DNA from: an uncultured Bacteroidota bacterium
Lineage (GTDB): Bacteria; Bacteroidota; Bacteroidia; Chitinophagales; Chitinophagaceae
Reading direction: 5' to 3'
Length of the DNA stretch: 24,644 bases
NCBI GenBank assembly: GCA_903912405.1
Contig: CAIWHF010000253.1
Coordinates: forward strand, 1-24,644
Made by a program: the position numbers and the translations under genes. Positions 14,868-23,458 of the stretch are shown here, in pieces; positions within the stretch are counted from its first letter, which is position 1, and each line of letters opens with the position of its first letter. The notes under the pieces are model-generated. The model did not search any database. It was not told where the DNA came from and saw only the letters and a list, made by a program, of their open reading frames with translations.

Positions 14868-17003
14868 TTACTTGGTTTTTTTCGTTGGTTTTTTTGTACT
14901 GGTTTTTTCTTCTTTAAGGCGCACTACCACCCATTCATCAATTTGTACTTGAAAAGGTAAATTGCCAATTTTAATGAGGTGTTTTTTATCTTTCAATTCC
15001 ACTAGGGTGCCAATTTGATGATTGAGTTTGTTGCGCATCAAATCTCCTAGTTTGGGAATGCCGCCAACAGTTTCAAAACGCTTATCGGCCTTATTGGCCA
15101 TTGCTGCATTGGCTTGCAGTTGCTTCTTTTTAAAGAGCAATTGCTCGGCCGATTGGATAACTTCTTGTTTGTTTTCGCTTCGTTTCCACTCTTGAATGAT
15201 TTGCTTGAACTTGCGTTCCATATCGCGCAAATAATCGAGCTCTTCTTTTTTTATTTCATTCTGCAGCTTTATGGTTTCTTTCTGTTGCTTAAATTTCTCT
15301 TTATCGGCAAGTGCTTCATACTGCAATTGCAATTGTTTGTTTTTTTCAATCAATGCATTTAGCACTTTATTATTGGAACTCAGTTTGTGATTTTGCACTT
15401 CTGTTTGGTGCAGCAGTTGATCTAATTTAAAATGATTGCGATCGGTCAATTGTTTTGCTCGTTCAATAATAGCTTCGGGCAAGCCACTTCGCTTGGCAAT
15501 TTCAAAAGTGTAAGAGCTTCCGGGTTTGCCTATTACTAATTGATATAAAGGTTCTAATTTTTCTTCGTCGAAGGCCATTCCACCATTTACGATGCCTTTA
15601 ATTTTGCCGGCCATTACTTTCAAATTTAAGTAATGCGTGGTAACGATGCCAATGGATTTGCGCTGCGCTAAGGTTTCAATAAAGGCTTCGGCAAAAGCAC
15701 CGCCCATATTGGGATCGGAGCCGCTTCCCAATTCATCAATTAAAAACAAGGTTTTACCATTGGCAAAATCAACAAAGTATTTCATGTCTTTTAAGTGCGC
15801 ACTGTAGGTGCTGAGCTCTTGCTCTATACTTTGTGTGTCGCCGATATGAATCATCAATTGTTGGAAAATGCCCATTTCAGAACGGTCATCGACCGGAACG
15901 AGCAGACCACATTGCAACATTAGTTGTAAGAGGCCAATGGTTTTCATGGTTACGGTTTTGCCACCTGCATTGGGTCCACTGATGATGAGTATGCGCTGTT
16001 CTTTTTGTAAAGAAAGCGTAATGGGGTAGGTCGTTTTTTGTTGTGCTTTATTTTGTAAGTATAATAAAGGGTGATAGGCATTGATAAACTGCACTTGCGG
16101 ATGCTGACTCAATTGCGGCATTACACCTTTATAATCTAGTGCAAAGAGGGCTTTGGCACGAATAAAATCTAAAATACCAATGAGTTGAAAATAAAATTGC
16201 AAGGGTATTTGATAAGGTGCAATGGCTTGCGTGGTTTCTAGTAAAATTTTATAGAGCTCTCTTTGTTCTGCTCGTTCATACGAACTAATAATATTGTTGA
16301 GTTCAATGGTTTCTTCAGGTTCAATGAAAACGATTTTACCCGAGTCGCTCTCGCCATGCAAAATACCTTTTACAATGCGTTTGTGTTCTGCAAAAATAGC
16401 CACCGTGCGTCTGCCATTCAGAAAACCTTCGGAGATATCGGCCAAATAGCCTTGTTTGTTGAGCTTGCGAATGATGGTTTCAAAAACTTTTCGTAATTCA
16501 TTGCGATGCTTTGCCAACTGTGTTCTAATCTGTAATAATTCCTTAGAAGCGGTATCTTTAATAAAACCTTTAAGGTCTATAACTTCACTAAGGATAGTGG
16601 GTATTTCTTTTTCAAAATTTATTTTTTCAATGAGTTGAGAAAGGTTTTTAAACAAACCTTTATTTTTTTCGAACCAATTTAAAATAGAACGAATGCACAA
16701 GGTCAATTCCCAAATAGCAATGAGTTGTTCAATACTTAAGGCGGCATTGGGGATCCCTAATAATTTTAATTCCTTTTTAATGTTCTTGGTGAAATCATTG
16801 GGAATGCTATCTCCACTTGATAGAATATGCTTATAGTCGAGGGTTTGCAACAAGTTTTTTTCAATCAAACTTCGTTGGCTTTGCCATTGAATAGCAGCTA
16901 CGCGTTCTTTACCTGCATCGGTTTTGCAATGTGCAGCTAATAAGGATTTGATTTTATCAAATTCGATGGTAGCAATAGCTTGTTGAGGATATATTTGCAG
17001 CAT
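14868..17003 (-). CDS. mutS2: MutS2-family ATPase lacking the Smr domain
   Basis: MutS2 proteins are MutS-related dimeric ATPases acting in recombination control or ribosome rescue. The 711-residue product has the core/lever region (about 1-300), then the ATPase: Walker A GPNAGGKT (343-350), the STYSAHLKD segment (398-406), Walker B TLFLIDELGSGSDP (418-431) and the H-loop TTHY. A long coiled coil (about 525-640) interrupts the ATPase tail as in MutS2. A KOW-like stretch (GDLMRNKLNHQIGTLVELKD onwards) follows. The protein then ends with a lysine-rich tail, SSTKK-like (TSTKKPTKKTK). The roughly 75-residue Smr endonuclease domain with its LDLHG-type motif, present in Bacillus MutS2 (785 residues), is absent. 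The frame shows no break. It is divergent from the DUF4175 gene, 118 bp away. Confidence 0.9.
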   Translation of the reverse strand: MLQIYPQQAIATIEFDKIKSLLAAHCKTDAGKERVAAIQWQSQRSLIEKNLLQTLDYKHILSSGDSIPNDFTKNIKKELKLLGIPNAALSIEQLIAIWELTLCIRSILNWFEKNKGLFKNLSQLIEKINFEKEIPTILSEVIDLKGFIKDTASKELLQIRTQLAKHRNELRKVFETIIRKLNKQGYLADISEGFLNGRRTVAIFAEHKRIVKGILHGESDSGKIVFIEPEETIELNNIISSYERAEQRELYKILLETTQAIAPYQIPLQFYFQLIGILDFIRAKALFALDYKGVMPQLSQHPQVQFINAYHPLLYLQNKAQQKTTYPITLSLQKEQRILIISGPNAGGKTVTMKTIGLLQLMLQCGLLVPVDDRSEMGIFQQLMIHIGDTQSIEQELSTYSAHLKDMKYFVDFANGKTLFLIDELGSGSDPNMGGAFAEAFIETLAQRKSIGIVTTHYLNLKVMAGKIKGIVNGGMAFDEEKLEPLYQLVIGKPGSSYTFEIAKRSGLPEAIIERAKQLTDRNHFKLDQLLHQTEVQNHKLSSNNKVLNALIEKNKQLQLQYEALADKEKFKQQKETIKLQNEIKKEELDYLRDMERKFKQIIQEWKRSENKQEVIQSAEQLLFKKKQLQANAAMANKADKRFETVGGIPKLGDLMRNKLNHQIGTLVELKDKKHLIKIGNLPFQVQIDEWVVVRLKEEKTSTKKPTKKTK

Positions 17004-17049
17004 AGGAGCGATAGACCAATAGCTTGGCTTAATAGGGATATTTAATTCG

Positions 17050-17057
17050 CAAATATA
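17050..17057 (-). promoter_or_regulatory. Bacteroidota -7 element of mutS2
   Basis: The minus strand reads TATATTTG, an exact TAnnTTTG match, 46 bp before the mutS2 ATG at 17003. The predicted leader is about 40 nt. The -33 TTTG is not visible at the expected distance. The rest of the 118-bp divergent region shows no clear promoter for the plus-strand gene. Confidence 0.5.
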
Positions 17058-17121
17058 CGTTGTAACTCCAATGCTTTTATATTAAATTGCAATTTCAACG
17101 CACAGATGTTATCCACTTATT

Positions 17122-20100
17122 ATGATGCCATACGACTTATTGATAGAAAAATTAGACCAGTTTATTAGAAAGTACTATAGCAATCTATTAAGCAGAGGTG
17201 TGGTAAGTTTATTAATAAGCTGTTTACTTTTTGTGGTATTGATAAGTGTTAGTGAATATTATTTATACTTTCCGTCTCTTATTCGTTTACTATTCTGGTG
17301 TGTTTTTTTAGGGTTCAATTGCTTTATTCTGGTGCAATGGATTGTTCGTCCCTTATTAGCCTTGTTTAAATTAGGTAAGCGCTTACAATATGAAGAAGCG
17401 GCGCTTATTATTGGAAAGCATTTCCCAGAAATTGATGATAAATTAATTAATGTATTGCAGTTGCAACAAGTAGATCATGCCACTACCAGCAGTGCTTTAT
17501 TAGCAGCTAGTATTGAGCAGAAATCGCAGCAGTTGAGTGTTTTTCCCATCACCAAAGCTATAAATGTTAGCATTACAAAGAAGCGAACAAAGTACTTGTT
17601 GGTGCTTGTAGGCATAGCGTTATTGATTGCTTTTTTTCAACCGCAATGGTACAAAGAAAGCGGTCGTCGATTGCTGCATCCTACGGTCACCTTTAAAAAG
17701 CCAGCACCCTTTACCTTTTATTTTATTCCTAACGAATTAGCAGTAGTTGAGAATGAATCGTTCACTTTGTTAGCTGTTGCAAAAGGGGTTGTATTGCCCG
17801 ATGAAGCCGTTTTAATGGTAGATGGCGAACTATTGCCTATGCAAAAAAAAGGCGTAGATAGTTTTACCTATGTTTTCAAAAATTGTACTAAATCCATTTC
17901 TTTTTTCATTGTAGCGGCGGGTTTTGAAACAGACACGTATCAGCTCAAAGTCCTACCGCTTTCCAATATAAAAAATCTAAGATTACAGCTTCAATATCCA
18001 AATTATCTTGGTAAGTCGGATGAGCAGCGCACTACTTGGAGCGATTTGCAAGTGCCAGAAGGTACACGCTTACAATATGATTTTGATGTGCAAGCCGCTT
18101 CCTCCGTTTGGTGGCAATGGTCTTCGGAGCAAGCGCTCGTGTTTAAAAGCGCTACGCAACATTATCATATTACTAAAACTGCTTCCAACTCGCAAGCACT
18201 TTCCATATTGTTGCAAAACAAGTATAAAGGGAATAAAGACACCTTGCACTATCAATTAGATGTTATAAAAGATCAATTCCCTCAAATTCAAGTTCAGAAA
18301 ACAAGTGATACTTTTTCGGCCGATAAAATGTTGTTGCATGGGGTGGTTTCGGATGACTATAAAGTGGCCAATGTTTCCTTTGTTATACAAATTTTGAGTG
18401 CCGACAAGCGCGTGAAAAAAATAATCAATAAATCAATTGCTGCGCCCAAGTCGGCTGTTTATGAATTTGATTATTATTTCGATAAATCAAGCATCCCCTT
18501 AGTACTAGGCGATCGCTTGCAATATTATTTCGAGGTTTGTGATAATGATGGCATTCACGGAAGTAAATGCACGAAGAGTGCTATCATGCAGTTTGCACAG
18601 CTTACCAAGGAAGGCTTAGATGCTGCTATCAATCAAAGTAATGATCAGCTTCAACGCACAGCTCAGGGTGCTGCGCAGCAAAGCAAGCAAATGCAACAGG
18701 AATTGAAGTCGCTCAGTAATAATTTGTCGCAGCAAGGCGATGCAAACAATTGGGAGCAACAAAAGAGCTTACAAGAATTGACGGCCAAGCAAGAGCAACT
18801 AAAAGTAAAAGTTGATCAGATGAAACAGGCTATGGAAGAGCAGTTGGAGCAATTGAAACAAAATAATTATAGTGAAGACTTGCAAGAAAAACAAGCTGAT
18901 TTGCAAAAGCAATTAAAGGATGCCTTGCAAAAGGAATTAGAAAAACAAATGCAAAAGTTGCAAGACTTAATGCAACAAAAAAACAATCCCATCACGCCCG
19001 ATCAAGTAAAAGAATTAGAACAAGACAACAAGTTATTCTCCATGGATATGCAGCGCTTGCAAGCCCTCATGAAGCAGTTAGAACATCAAATTGGATTGGA
19101 GCAAATGGCCAAAAAAATGGTTGCGCTAGCAAAAGAGCAAGAGGCGCTAAAACAACAAACCGATGCAAAGCAGCAATCCTCAGAGGAATTAGCAAAACAG
19201 CAAGCAGCCCTAGAAAAAAAGTTAGCGGCGTTAATGCAAAACAGTTTCGATTCCTTAAAAAAAGAAGCACAAGATCCAGGCGAAAAAGCCGCCTTGAATA
19301 AAGCTGCAGAAAAAGCTGCAGATGCTAAAGAGGCAATGCAAAAAGCGAAACAAGCCCTTGATAAAAAAGACCAACAGGGCGCTGGGGAACAAGAAAAAGA
19401 AGCTAAGAAAAATTTGGAAGAGATGGCTGCTATGATGCAAGAGCAATCGGATGCAATGGATATGGAGCAAGTGGATATGGATATTAAATCGGTTCGGCAA
19501 TTACTGACCAATTTAATTCGTTTATCCTTTGATCAAGAGCGCTTGATGAATAGTGTAGCTACTACCAATCCAACAAGTCCGGCTTATGTAAGCTTAGTGC
19601 AGCAGCAAAAGAAATTACAAAATGAGAGTGTATTAATAAAAGACAGTTTATATTCCTTAAGCAAACGATTATACAAATTAGCACCCACGATCAATAAAGA
19701 AACCATAGGCCTCTCTAGTAGTTTGCAATCGGCTATTCAGCAACTAGAAGCAAGGGTGGTAAATATGGCCTTGACGCAGCAACAATATGCTATGACGCAT
19801 ACTAATAATTTGGCATTAATGCTCAATGAAATGCTTATGAATTTGGTGCAACAAAAAAATCAACAACAAAAATCGGGTAAAGGATCTTGCAATAAACCGG
19901 GTGGGAAGAAACCTAAGCCAGGAGCCGGACAACAATTGCAAGATATCATTTCTAAGCAAGGGCAATTAGGCGGACAGTTGGGTAAGGCAGAAGGAAAAGA
20001 TGGTAAATCAGCAGGCGATAAACAAGGCAATAAAGAAGGCGATCAGCAAGCGCAGCAAGCAGGAAAAAAAGAGGGTGGCCAGTCGGGCGAAGAAGGTAAT

Positions 20101-20538
20101 GGTGGCGAAGGGAATGCAGAAAATATTGCACGACTCGCGCAACAACAAGCGGCTATTCGTAGACAATTAGCAGCAATCAATGCGCAATTGCAAGCCAAAG
20201 GAATGAATATGAGTAAAGAGCTGAAAGCTATCATGGAGGAGATGGATAAAAATGAAACAGATTTAGTGAATCGGAAAAGCGCAGCCCAGCTCTTACAAAG
20301 ACAAAAAACGATTGAAACACGCTTATTAGAAGCCCAAAAAGCCTTGCGTGAACAAGAGCAAGATGATAGCCGTGCCGCATCGGCAGGAGAAGACAAACCA
20401 AATGCTATGCCTAGCGCTTTATCTCAAATGCTTTTGCAACAAAAAGCCTTTATGGAATGGTATAAAACGGTGCCCGCAGAACTTAAACCACATTATCAAA
20501 AAATGGTAGACCGCTACTATCAACTCATAAACAAGTAG
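17122..20538 (+). CDS. DUF4175-family giant membrane-anchored coiled-coil protein
   Basis: The 1138-residue product has two adjacent N-terminal membrane helices (about 26-50 and 53-74), a third at about 157-172, then a beta-rich extracytoplasmic region (about 185-490) with Ig-like strands. From about 495 to 790 it is a long coiled coil very rich in Q, K, E and A (for example QQELKSLSNNLSQQ). A helical segment follows (about 790-910), then a G/K/Q low-complexity linker (about 915-1000), another coiled coil (1000-1085), and a conserved-looking end with FMEWYKTVPAELKPHYQKM and VDRYYQLI. This is the layout of the Bacteroidota DUF4175 family, from memory; its function is unknown. A membrane-spanning scaffold is plausible. 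The start could be either of two adjacent ATGs (17122 or 17125). Minus-strand open frames here are shadows of the repetitive codons. Confidence 0.82.
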   Translation: MMPYDLLIEKLDQFIRKYYSNLLSRGVVSLLISCLLFVVLISVSEYYLYFPSLIRLLFWCVFLGFNCFILVQWIVRPLLALFKLGKRLQYEEAALIIGKHFPEIDDKLINVLQLQQVDHATTSSALLAASIEQKSQQLSVFPITKAINVSITKKRTKYLLVLVGIALLIAFFQPQWYKESGRRLLHPTVTFKKPAPFTFYFIPNELAVVENESFTLLAVAKGVVLPDEAVLMVDGELLPMQKKGVDSFTYVFKNCTKSISFFIVAAGFETDTYQLKVLPLSNIKNLRLQLQYPNYLGKSDEQRTTWSDLQVPEGTRLQYDFDVQAASSVWWQWSSEQALVFKSATQHYHITKTASNSQALSILLQNKYKGNKDTLHYQLDVIKDQFPQIQVQKTSDTFSADKMLLHGVVSDDYKVANVSFVIQILSADKRVKKIINKSIAAPKSAVYEFDYYFDKSSIPLVLGDRLQYYFEVCDNDGIHGSKCTKSAIMQFAQLTKEGLDAAINQSNDQLQRTAQGAAQQSKQMQQELKSLSNNLSQQGDANNWEQQKSLQELTAKQEQLKVKVDQMKQAMEEQLEQLKQNNYSEDLQEKQADLQKQLKDALQKELEKQMQKLQDLMQQKNNPITPDQVKELEQDNKLFSMDMQRLQALMKQLEHQIGLEQMAKKMVALAKEQEALKQQTDAKQQSSEELAKQQAALEKKLAALMQNSFDSLKKEAQDPGEKAALNKAAEKAADAKEAMQKAKQALDKKDQQGAGEQEKEAKKNLEEMAAMMQEQSDAMDMEQVDMDIKSVRQLLTNLIRLSFDQERLMNSVATTNPTSPAYVSLVQQQKKLQNESVLIKDSLYSLSKRLYKLAPTINKETIGLSSSLQSAIQQLEARVVNMALTQQQYAMTHTNNLALMLNEMLMNLVQQKNQQQKSGKGSCNKPGGKKPKPGAGQQLQDIISKQGQLGGQLGKAEGKDGKSAGDKQGNKEGDQQAQQAGKKEGGQSGEEGNGGEGNAENIARLAQQQAAIRRQLAAINAQLQAKGMNMSKELKAIMEEMDKNETDLVNRKSAAQLLQRQKTIETRLLEAQKALREQEQDDSRAASAGEDKPNAMPSALSQMLLQQKAFMEWYKTVPAELKPHYQKMVDRYYQLINK

Positions 20539-20541
20539 TTA

Positions 20542-20549
20542 TATTTTTG
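20542..20549 (+). promoter_or_regulatory. Possible -7 element upstream of the two-TM protein gene
   Basis: TATTTTTG matches TAnnTTTG exactly, just after the DUF4175 stop, but it would give a leader of about 100 nt. A second candidate, TAATTTTC (20607-20614), has one mismatch and is closer to the ATG at 20655. Neither has a good -33 TTTG. The 116-bp gap holds no terminator, so read-through from the DUF4175 gene is also possible. Confidence 0.3.
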
Positions 20550-20654
20550 TTGATAAGTTGTTCCAAAAAAAGTGTCATTCAAGTGCATAATTACAAGCTA
20601 ATTCCGTAATTTTCTTATAGAAATTTAATTGTTAACCTATTAAAATTTGTAATT

Positions 20655-21125
20655 ATGCTATTTTCAAGAAAGTATAAAGTAAGATCAAATTCAAGATTAA
20701 CAGACGTTAAGCATAGGTTGTTAGGCAAGCATACGACAGTACACAGTTTTGATTTTGAAATTTATGAAGATGAGGGTTTGCTTCATATTGTTCCCAATCG
20801 CGAGCATCGCGATGATGACGGAAGCATTTTACCTGTTATGCATTTAAACTTAAACGAAGCCAATCAGCAAACAGACATTCAAGTGGTTGCTGAAATGCGC
20901 GCACAAGATGCTGGTGGCCCTTATTTGGTGCTTGTGTTTACACTGCTATTATTGTTGGGCTCCCTTGCTTTTTATTTAATCAATGCCAATGAATTTGAGA
21001 TTTTTTATCTCACCACTTTAGGTTTAGGGGTATTGATTTTTAGTGTTTTTTGGATTAAGATGGAGATGGGCTATTTTAGTCATGTAAGAAAACTAAAACA
21101 CTACTTACAATCTGTGCTTAGTTAG
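20655..21125 (+). CDS. Unknown small protein with two C-terminal membrane helices
   Basis: This is a 156-residue protein of no family I recognise. The N-terminal 85 residues are soluble and charged (basic start MLFSRKYKVRSNSRLTDVKH, then an acidic stretch EIYEDEGLLH and EHRDDDGS). Two hydrophobic helices follow, at about 89-109 (LVLVFTLLLLLGSLAFYLI) and 115-135 (EIFYLTTLGLGVLIFSVFW), joined by a short polar loop. The tail is basic (HVRKLKHYLQSVLS). By the positive-inside rule both ends are cytoplasmic. There is no signal peptide. It lies 116 bp downstream of the DUF4175 gene on the same strand and its stop is 4 bp from the end of the convergent TlpA-like gene. Confidence 0.7.
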   Translation: MLFSRKYKVRSNSRLTDVKHRLLGKHTTVHSFDFEIYEDEGLLHIVPNREHRDDDGSILPVMHLNLNEANQQTDIQVVAEMRAQDAGGPYLVLVFTLLLLLGSLAFYLINANEFEIFYLTTLGLGVLIFSVFWIKMEMGYFSHVRKLKHYLQSVLS

Positions 21126-21129
21126 GCAA

Positions 21130-21669
21130 TTAATTTATATAGGCACGAATGCTATCAATAGCTATATCACCGGTAAAGTACTTCATTAATTTACGGTCTT
21201 TACCATAGATGTTTAATTGAGGTAAAGATTGATACATATACATTTTGTTGATCATCTCCGAGCTATCTACGCCCATAGTGAGGGTAGGGTACTTGCTCAA
21301 TTCATGCTTTTTGATAAAGTCGGGCAGGTAGGGTTGCATCATGCTGCCAGCAACCATAATTACTTTTGTTTTTTTGAAGAGAAATATGTTTTTCTTTAAG
21401 GTTTCTGTAAACTCTTCACAGTGTCCACAGGTTGGATTGAAAAACATGATAAAAAGATTACCGTCGTATTGGGCATCTTTTCTTACTATTTTAGTTCCAT
21501 CTAAGCGCACTACTTTAAATTCAGGAAGGGGAGCGCCAATTTCTTTATAATTGACAATTGGAATATTATTGGTATTGCTTGGTTTTATTTCTTTAGTTAC
21601 ATTTGTTTTTTGAGCTTTACAAGCAGCAAATAAAAATAGAATTCCAACAGCTAAATATAATTTCTTCAT
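21130..21669 (-). CDS. TlpA/thioredoxin-fold lipoprotein
   Basis: This redox-family lipoprotein of about 179 residues has a lipoprotein signal, MKKLYLAVGILFLFAACKAQ, with acylated C17. A mobile linker leads to the thioredoxin fold: FIMFFNPTCGHCEEF with the CGHC active site (81-84), then KTKVIMVAG and the VDSSEMINKMYMYQSLPQLN segment, which supplies the cis-proline (LPQLNIYG). TlpA-like proteins reduce or isomerise disulfides in the periplasm, for example in cytochrome or respiratory protein maturation; the partner here is unknown. A longer frame begins at 21699, but its extra ten residues would break the signal peptide, so I start at 21669; 21672 is equally possible. It is divergent from rarA by under 30 bp and convergent with the two-TM gene by 4 bp. 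Confidence 0.85.
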   Translation of the reverse strand: MKKLYLAVGILFLFAACKAQKTNVTKEIKPSNTNNIPIVNYKEIGAPLPEFKVVRLDGTKIVRKDAQYDGNLFIMFFNPTCGHCEEFTETLKKNIFLFKKTKVIMVAGSMMQPYLPDFIKKHELSKYPTLTMGVDSSEMINKMYMYQSLPQLNIYGKDRKLMKYFTGDIAIDSIRAYIN

Positions 21670-21698
21670 CATTCTGCAAATTAATAAAAATAAATTCA

Positions 21699-22970
21699 AT
21701 GTTCCATCAAGCTACCCCTATTCCTTTAGCAGAGCGCATGCGTCCCAAACACCTTGACGATCTGGTGGGGCAGCGGCATTTAATGGGTGCGCAACAACCC
21801 CTCTACAAAGCAGTTAGTAATAAACAACTACATTCTATGATTTTGTGGGGACCGCCAGGAGTGGGAAAAACAAGTTTAGCTCGATTGATAGCCGATGCTT
21901 TTCAAATGCCCTTTATGTCATTAAGTGCTATTGAAAGTGGCGTAAAAGAAATAAGGGCTTGCATTGCGCAAGCACAGCAAGCAGGGGCTGTTGTTTTGTT
22001 TATTGATGAGATACATCGTTTCAATAAAAGTCAACAAGATAGTTTGCTAGCGGCAGTAGAAAAGGGATTAATAACCCTTATAGGGGCTACTACAGAAAAT
22101 CCATCCTTTGAAGTAATCAGTCCCTTATTGAGTCGCTGTCAGGTGTATATTTTAGAAGCCTTGCAAGAAAAAGAATTACAACAAGTGGTGCAACAAGCAA
22201 TGGAAAAAGATGCTTGGTTGAAAGAGAAGGCACCCATTATTCAAGAATGGGAGGCGCTGTTTCGATTAAGTGGTGGCGATGCAAGAAAATTACTTAATAC
22301 TTTAGAGTTGGTGGTGAGTAGTGTAGAAGATGGGCCGGTGGTATTAAGCAATGCCGTGGTTATGGACGTGGTGCAACAGAAGATGGCATTGTATGATAAA
22401 AGTGGGGAGCAACATTACGATATTATTTCGGCCTTTATTAAAAGTATTCGGGGCAGTGATCCTAATGCCGCCGTGTATTGGTTGGCCAGAATGGTGGCTG
22501 GGGGCGAAGATCCTACCTTCATTGCGCGTCGTATGTTGATCTTAGCAAGTGAAGATATAGGCAATGCCAATCCCAATGCCTTGCTATTAGCACAGAGTTG
22601 TTTTCAATCAGTATCGGTGATAGGCTGGCCTGAGAGTCGCATTATCTTATCGCAATGTGCAGTATATTTAGCCTGCTCGGCTAAGAGCAATGCCTCGTAT
22701 ATGGCCATAGAAGAGGCATTAGCGCAAGTAAAAGCGAGTGGAGACTTGCCGGTGCCCTTAGCACTTCGTAATGCGCCAACAAAATTGATGAAGAACATAG
22801 GTTATGGTGCCGATTATCAGTATGCGCATAGCTTTGAAAACAATTTTGTGGCTATGGAATTTATGCCTCAGGGCTTAGAAGGAAGGGTCTTTTATGAGCC
22901 AGGAAACAATGCACAAGAAGAAAAAATGAGGCAATTTTTAAAAAATAATTGGAAGGGGAAATATGAATAG
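21699..22970 (+). CDS. rarA: Replication-associated recombination protein RarA (MgsA)
   Basis: RarA is an AAA+ clamp-loader-like ATPase that acts at stalled replication forks and interacts with SSB. Counted from the ATG at 21699 (423 residues), it opens with PLAERMRPKHLDDLVGQRHL, the standard RarA start. Walker A is GPPGVGKT (51-58), Walker B is VVLFIDEIH (98-106), sensor 1 is GATTENPSF (129-137) and the arginine finger lies in SPLLSRCQVY. The C-terminal MgsA domain shows HYDIISAFIKSIRGSDPNAA, the usual signature. An in-frame ATG at 21603 would add 32 residues with no homology and overlap the TlpA-like gene by 67 bp, so I reject it. E. coli RarA has 447 residues; the size fits. The gene is followed by 119 AT-rich bp up to the rpsJ TSS region. 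Confidence 0.95.
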   Translation: MFHQATPIPLAERMRPKHLDDLVGQRHLMGAQQPLYKAVSNKQLHSMILWGPPGVGKTSLARLIADAFQMPFMSLSAIESGVKEIRACIAQAQQAGAVVLFIDEIHRFNKSQQDSLLAAVEKGLITLIGATTENPSFEVISPLLSRCQVYILEALQEKELQQVVQQAMEKDAWLKEKAPIIQEWEALFRLSGGDARKLLNTLELVVSSVEDGPVVLSNAVVMDVVQQKMALYDKSGEQHYDIISAFIKSIRGSDPNAAVYWLARMVAGGEDPTFIARRMLILASEDIGNANPNALLLAQSCFQSVSVIGWPESRIILSQCAVYLACSAKSNASYMAIEEALAQVKASGDLPVPLALRNAPTKLMKNIGYGADYQYAHSFENNFVAMEFMPQGLEGRVFYEPGNNAQEEKMRQFLKNNWKGKYE

Positions 22971-23066
22971 CTAGTTTATAAGTAATTGATAATAAGCGTT
23001 ATAAAAGCCATAAAATTGAATTTTAGCAGTCGAATTAAAAAAAGATTAGAAAAATTTAAAAAATAT

Positions 23067-23097
23067 TTTGTTAGTTGAAAAGTTAATTATACCTTTG
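23067..23097 (+). promoter_or_regulatory. Bacteroidota promoter of the S10 ribosomal operon
   Basis: TTTG at 23067-23070 and TACCTTTG at 23090-23097 are separated by exactly 19 bp, the ideal Bacteroidota -33/-7 arrangement. Transcription should begin at about 23104, leaving a leader of about 33 nt before the rpsJ ATG. The leader holds a small stem (TCCC at 23101-23104 with GGGA at 23114-23117). Confidence 0.85.
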
Positions 23098-23136
23098 CAG
23101 TCCCAAATTTTACGGGAAAAGAAGATTTTTAAAAGT

Positions 23137-23442
23137 ATGTCACAGCGTATCAGAATAAAGTTGAAATCTTACGACCATAACTTGGTTGATAAGTCAGCAG
23201 AAAAAATCGTAAAAACTGTGCGCAACACAGGAGCGGTCGTAACAGGCCCTATCCCGTTGCCAACAGAGAAGAAGATCTTTACTGTATTGCGTTCACCGCA
23301 CGTAAATAAAAAGTCACGTGAACAATTCCAATTATGCACGCACAAGCGTCTATTGGATATATACACTTCTTCATCTAGAACAGTAGATGCGCTTTCGAAG
23401 CTTGATTTACCAAGTGGAGTTGAAGTAGAAATCAAAGCGTAA
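23137..23442 (+). CDS. rpsJ: 30S ribosomal protein S10 (also NusE)
   Basis: S10 is a small-subunit head protein and, as NusE, partners NusB at boxA in antitermination. The product from the ATG at 23137 (101 residues, the normal size) begins SQRIRIKLKSYDHNLVDKSA and contains the signature loop GPIPLPTEKKIFTVLRSPHV, then CTHKRLLDIY. An upstream ATG at 23068 would add 23 residues not found in S10 and would start inside the promoter. It is the first gene of the operon, 97 bp before rplC. That gap is long for a ribosomal operon and carries a boxA-like sequence. Confidence 0.97.
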   Translation: MSQRIRIKLKSYDHNLVDKSAEKIVKTVRNTGAVVTGPIPLPTEKKIFTVLRSPHVNKKSREQFQLCTHKRLLDIYTSSSRTVDALSKLDLPSGVEVEIKA

Positions 23443-23458
23443 CAGGTTACGTTTTTAG

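Noticed and set aside
17109..17117. TTATCCACT, one mismatch from a DnaA box, 5 bp before the DUF4175 start
   Set aside because: A single imperfect copy without clustering, AT-rich unwinding region or dnaA/dnaN neighbours does not support an origin or DnaA control.
19086..19511. Minus-strand Cys/Ser/Ala-rich open frames within the DUF4175 gene
   Set aside because: They are antisense shadows of the Q/K/A-rich coiled-coil codons, with no independent signals.
21603..21698. N-terminal extension of RarA from the ATG at 21603
   Set aside because: It would add 32 residues unlike RarA and overlap the divergent lipoprotein gene. MFHQATPIPLAERMRP from 21699 is the family-like start.
23068..23136. N-terminal extension of S10 from 23068
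   Set aside because: It would include the promoter; S10 proteins are about 101-103 residues and start at 23137.
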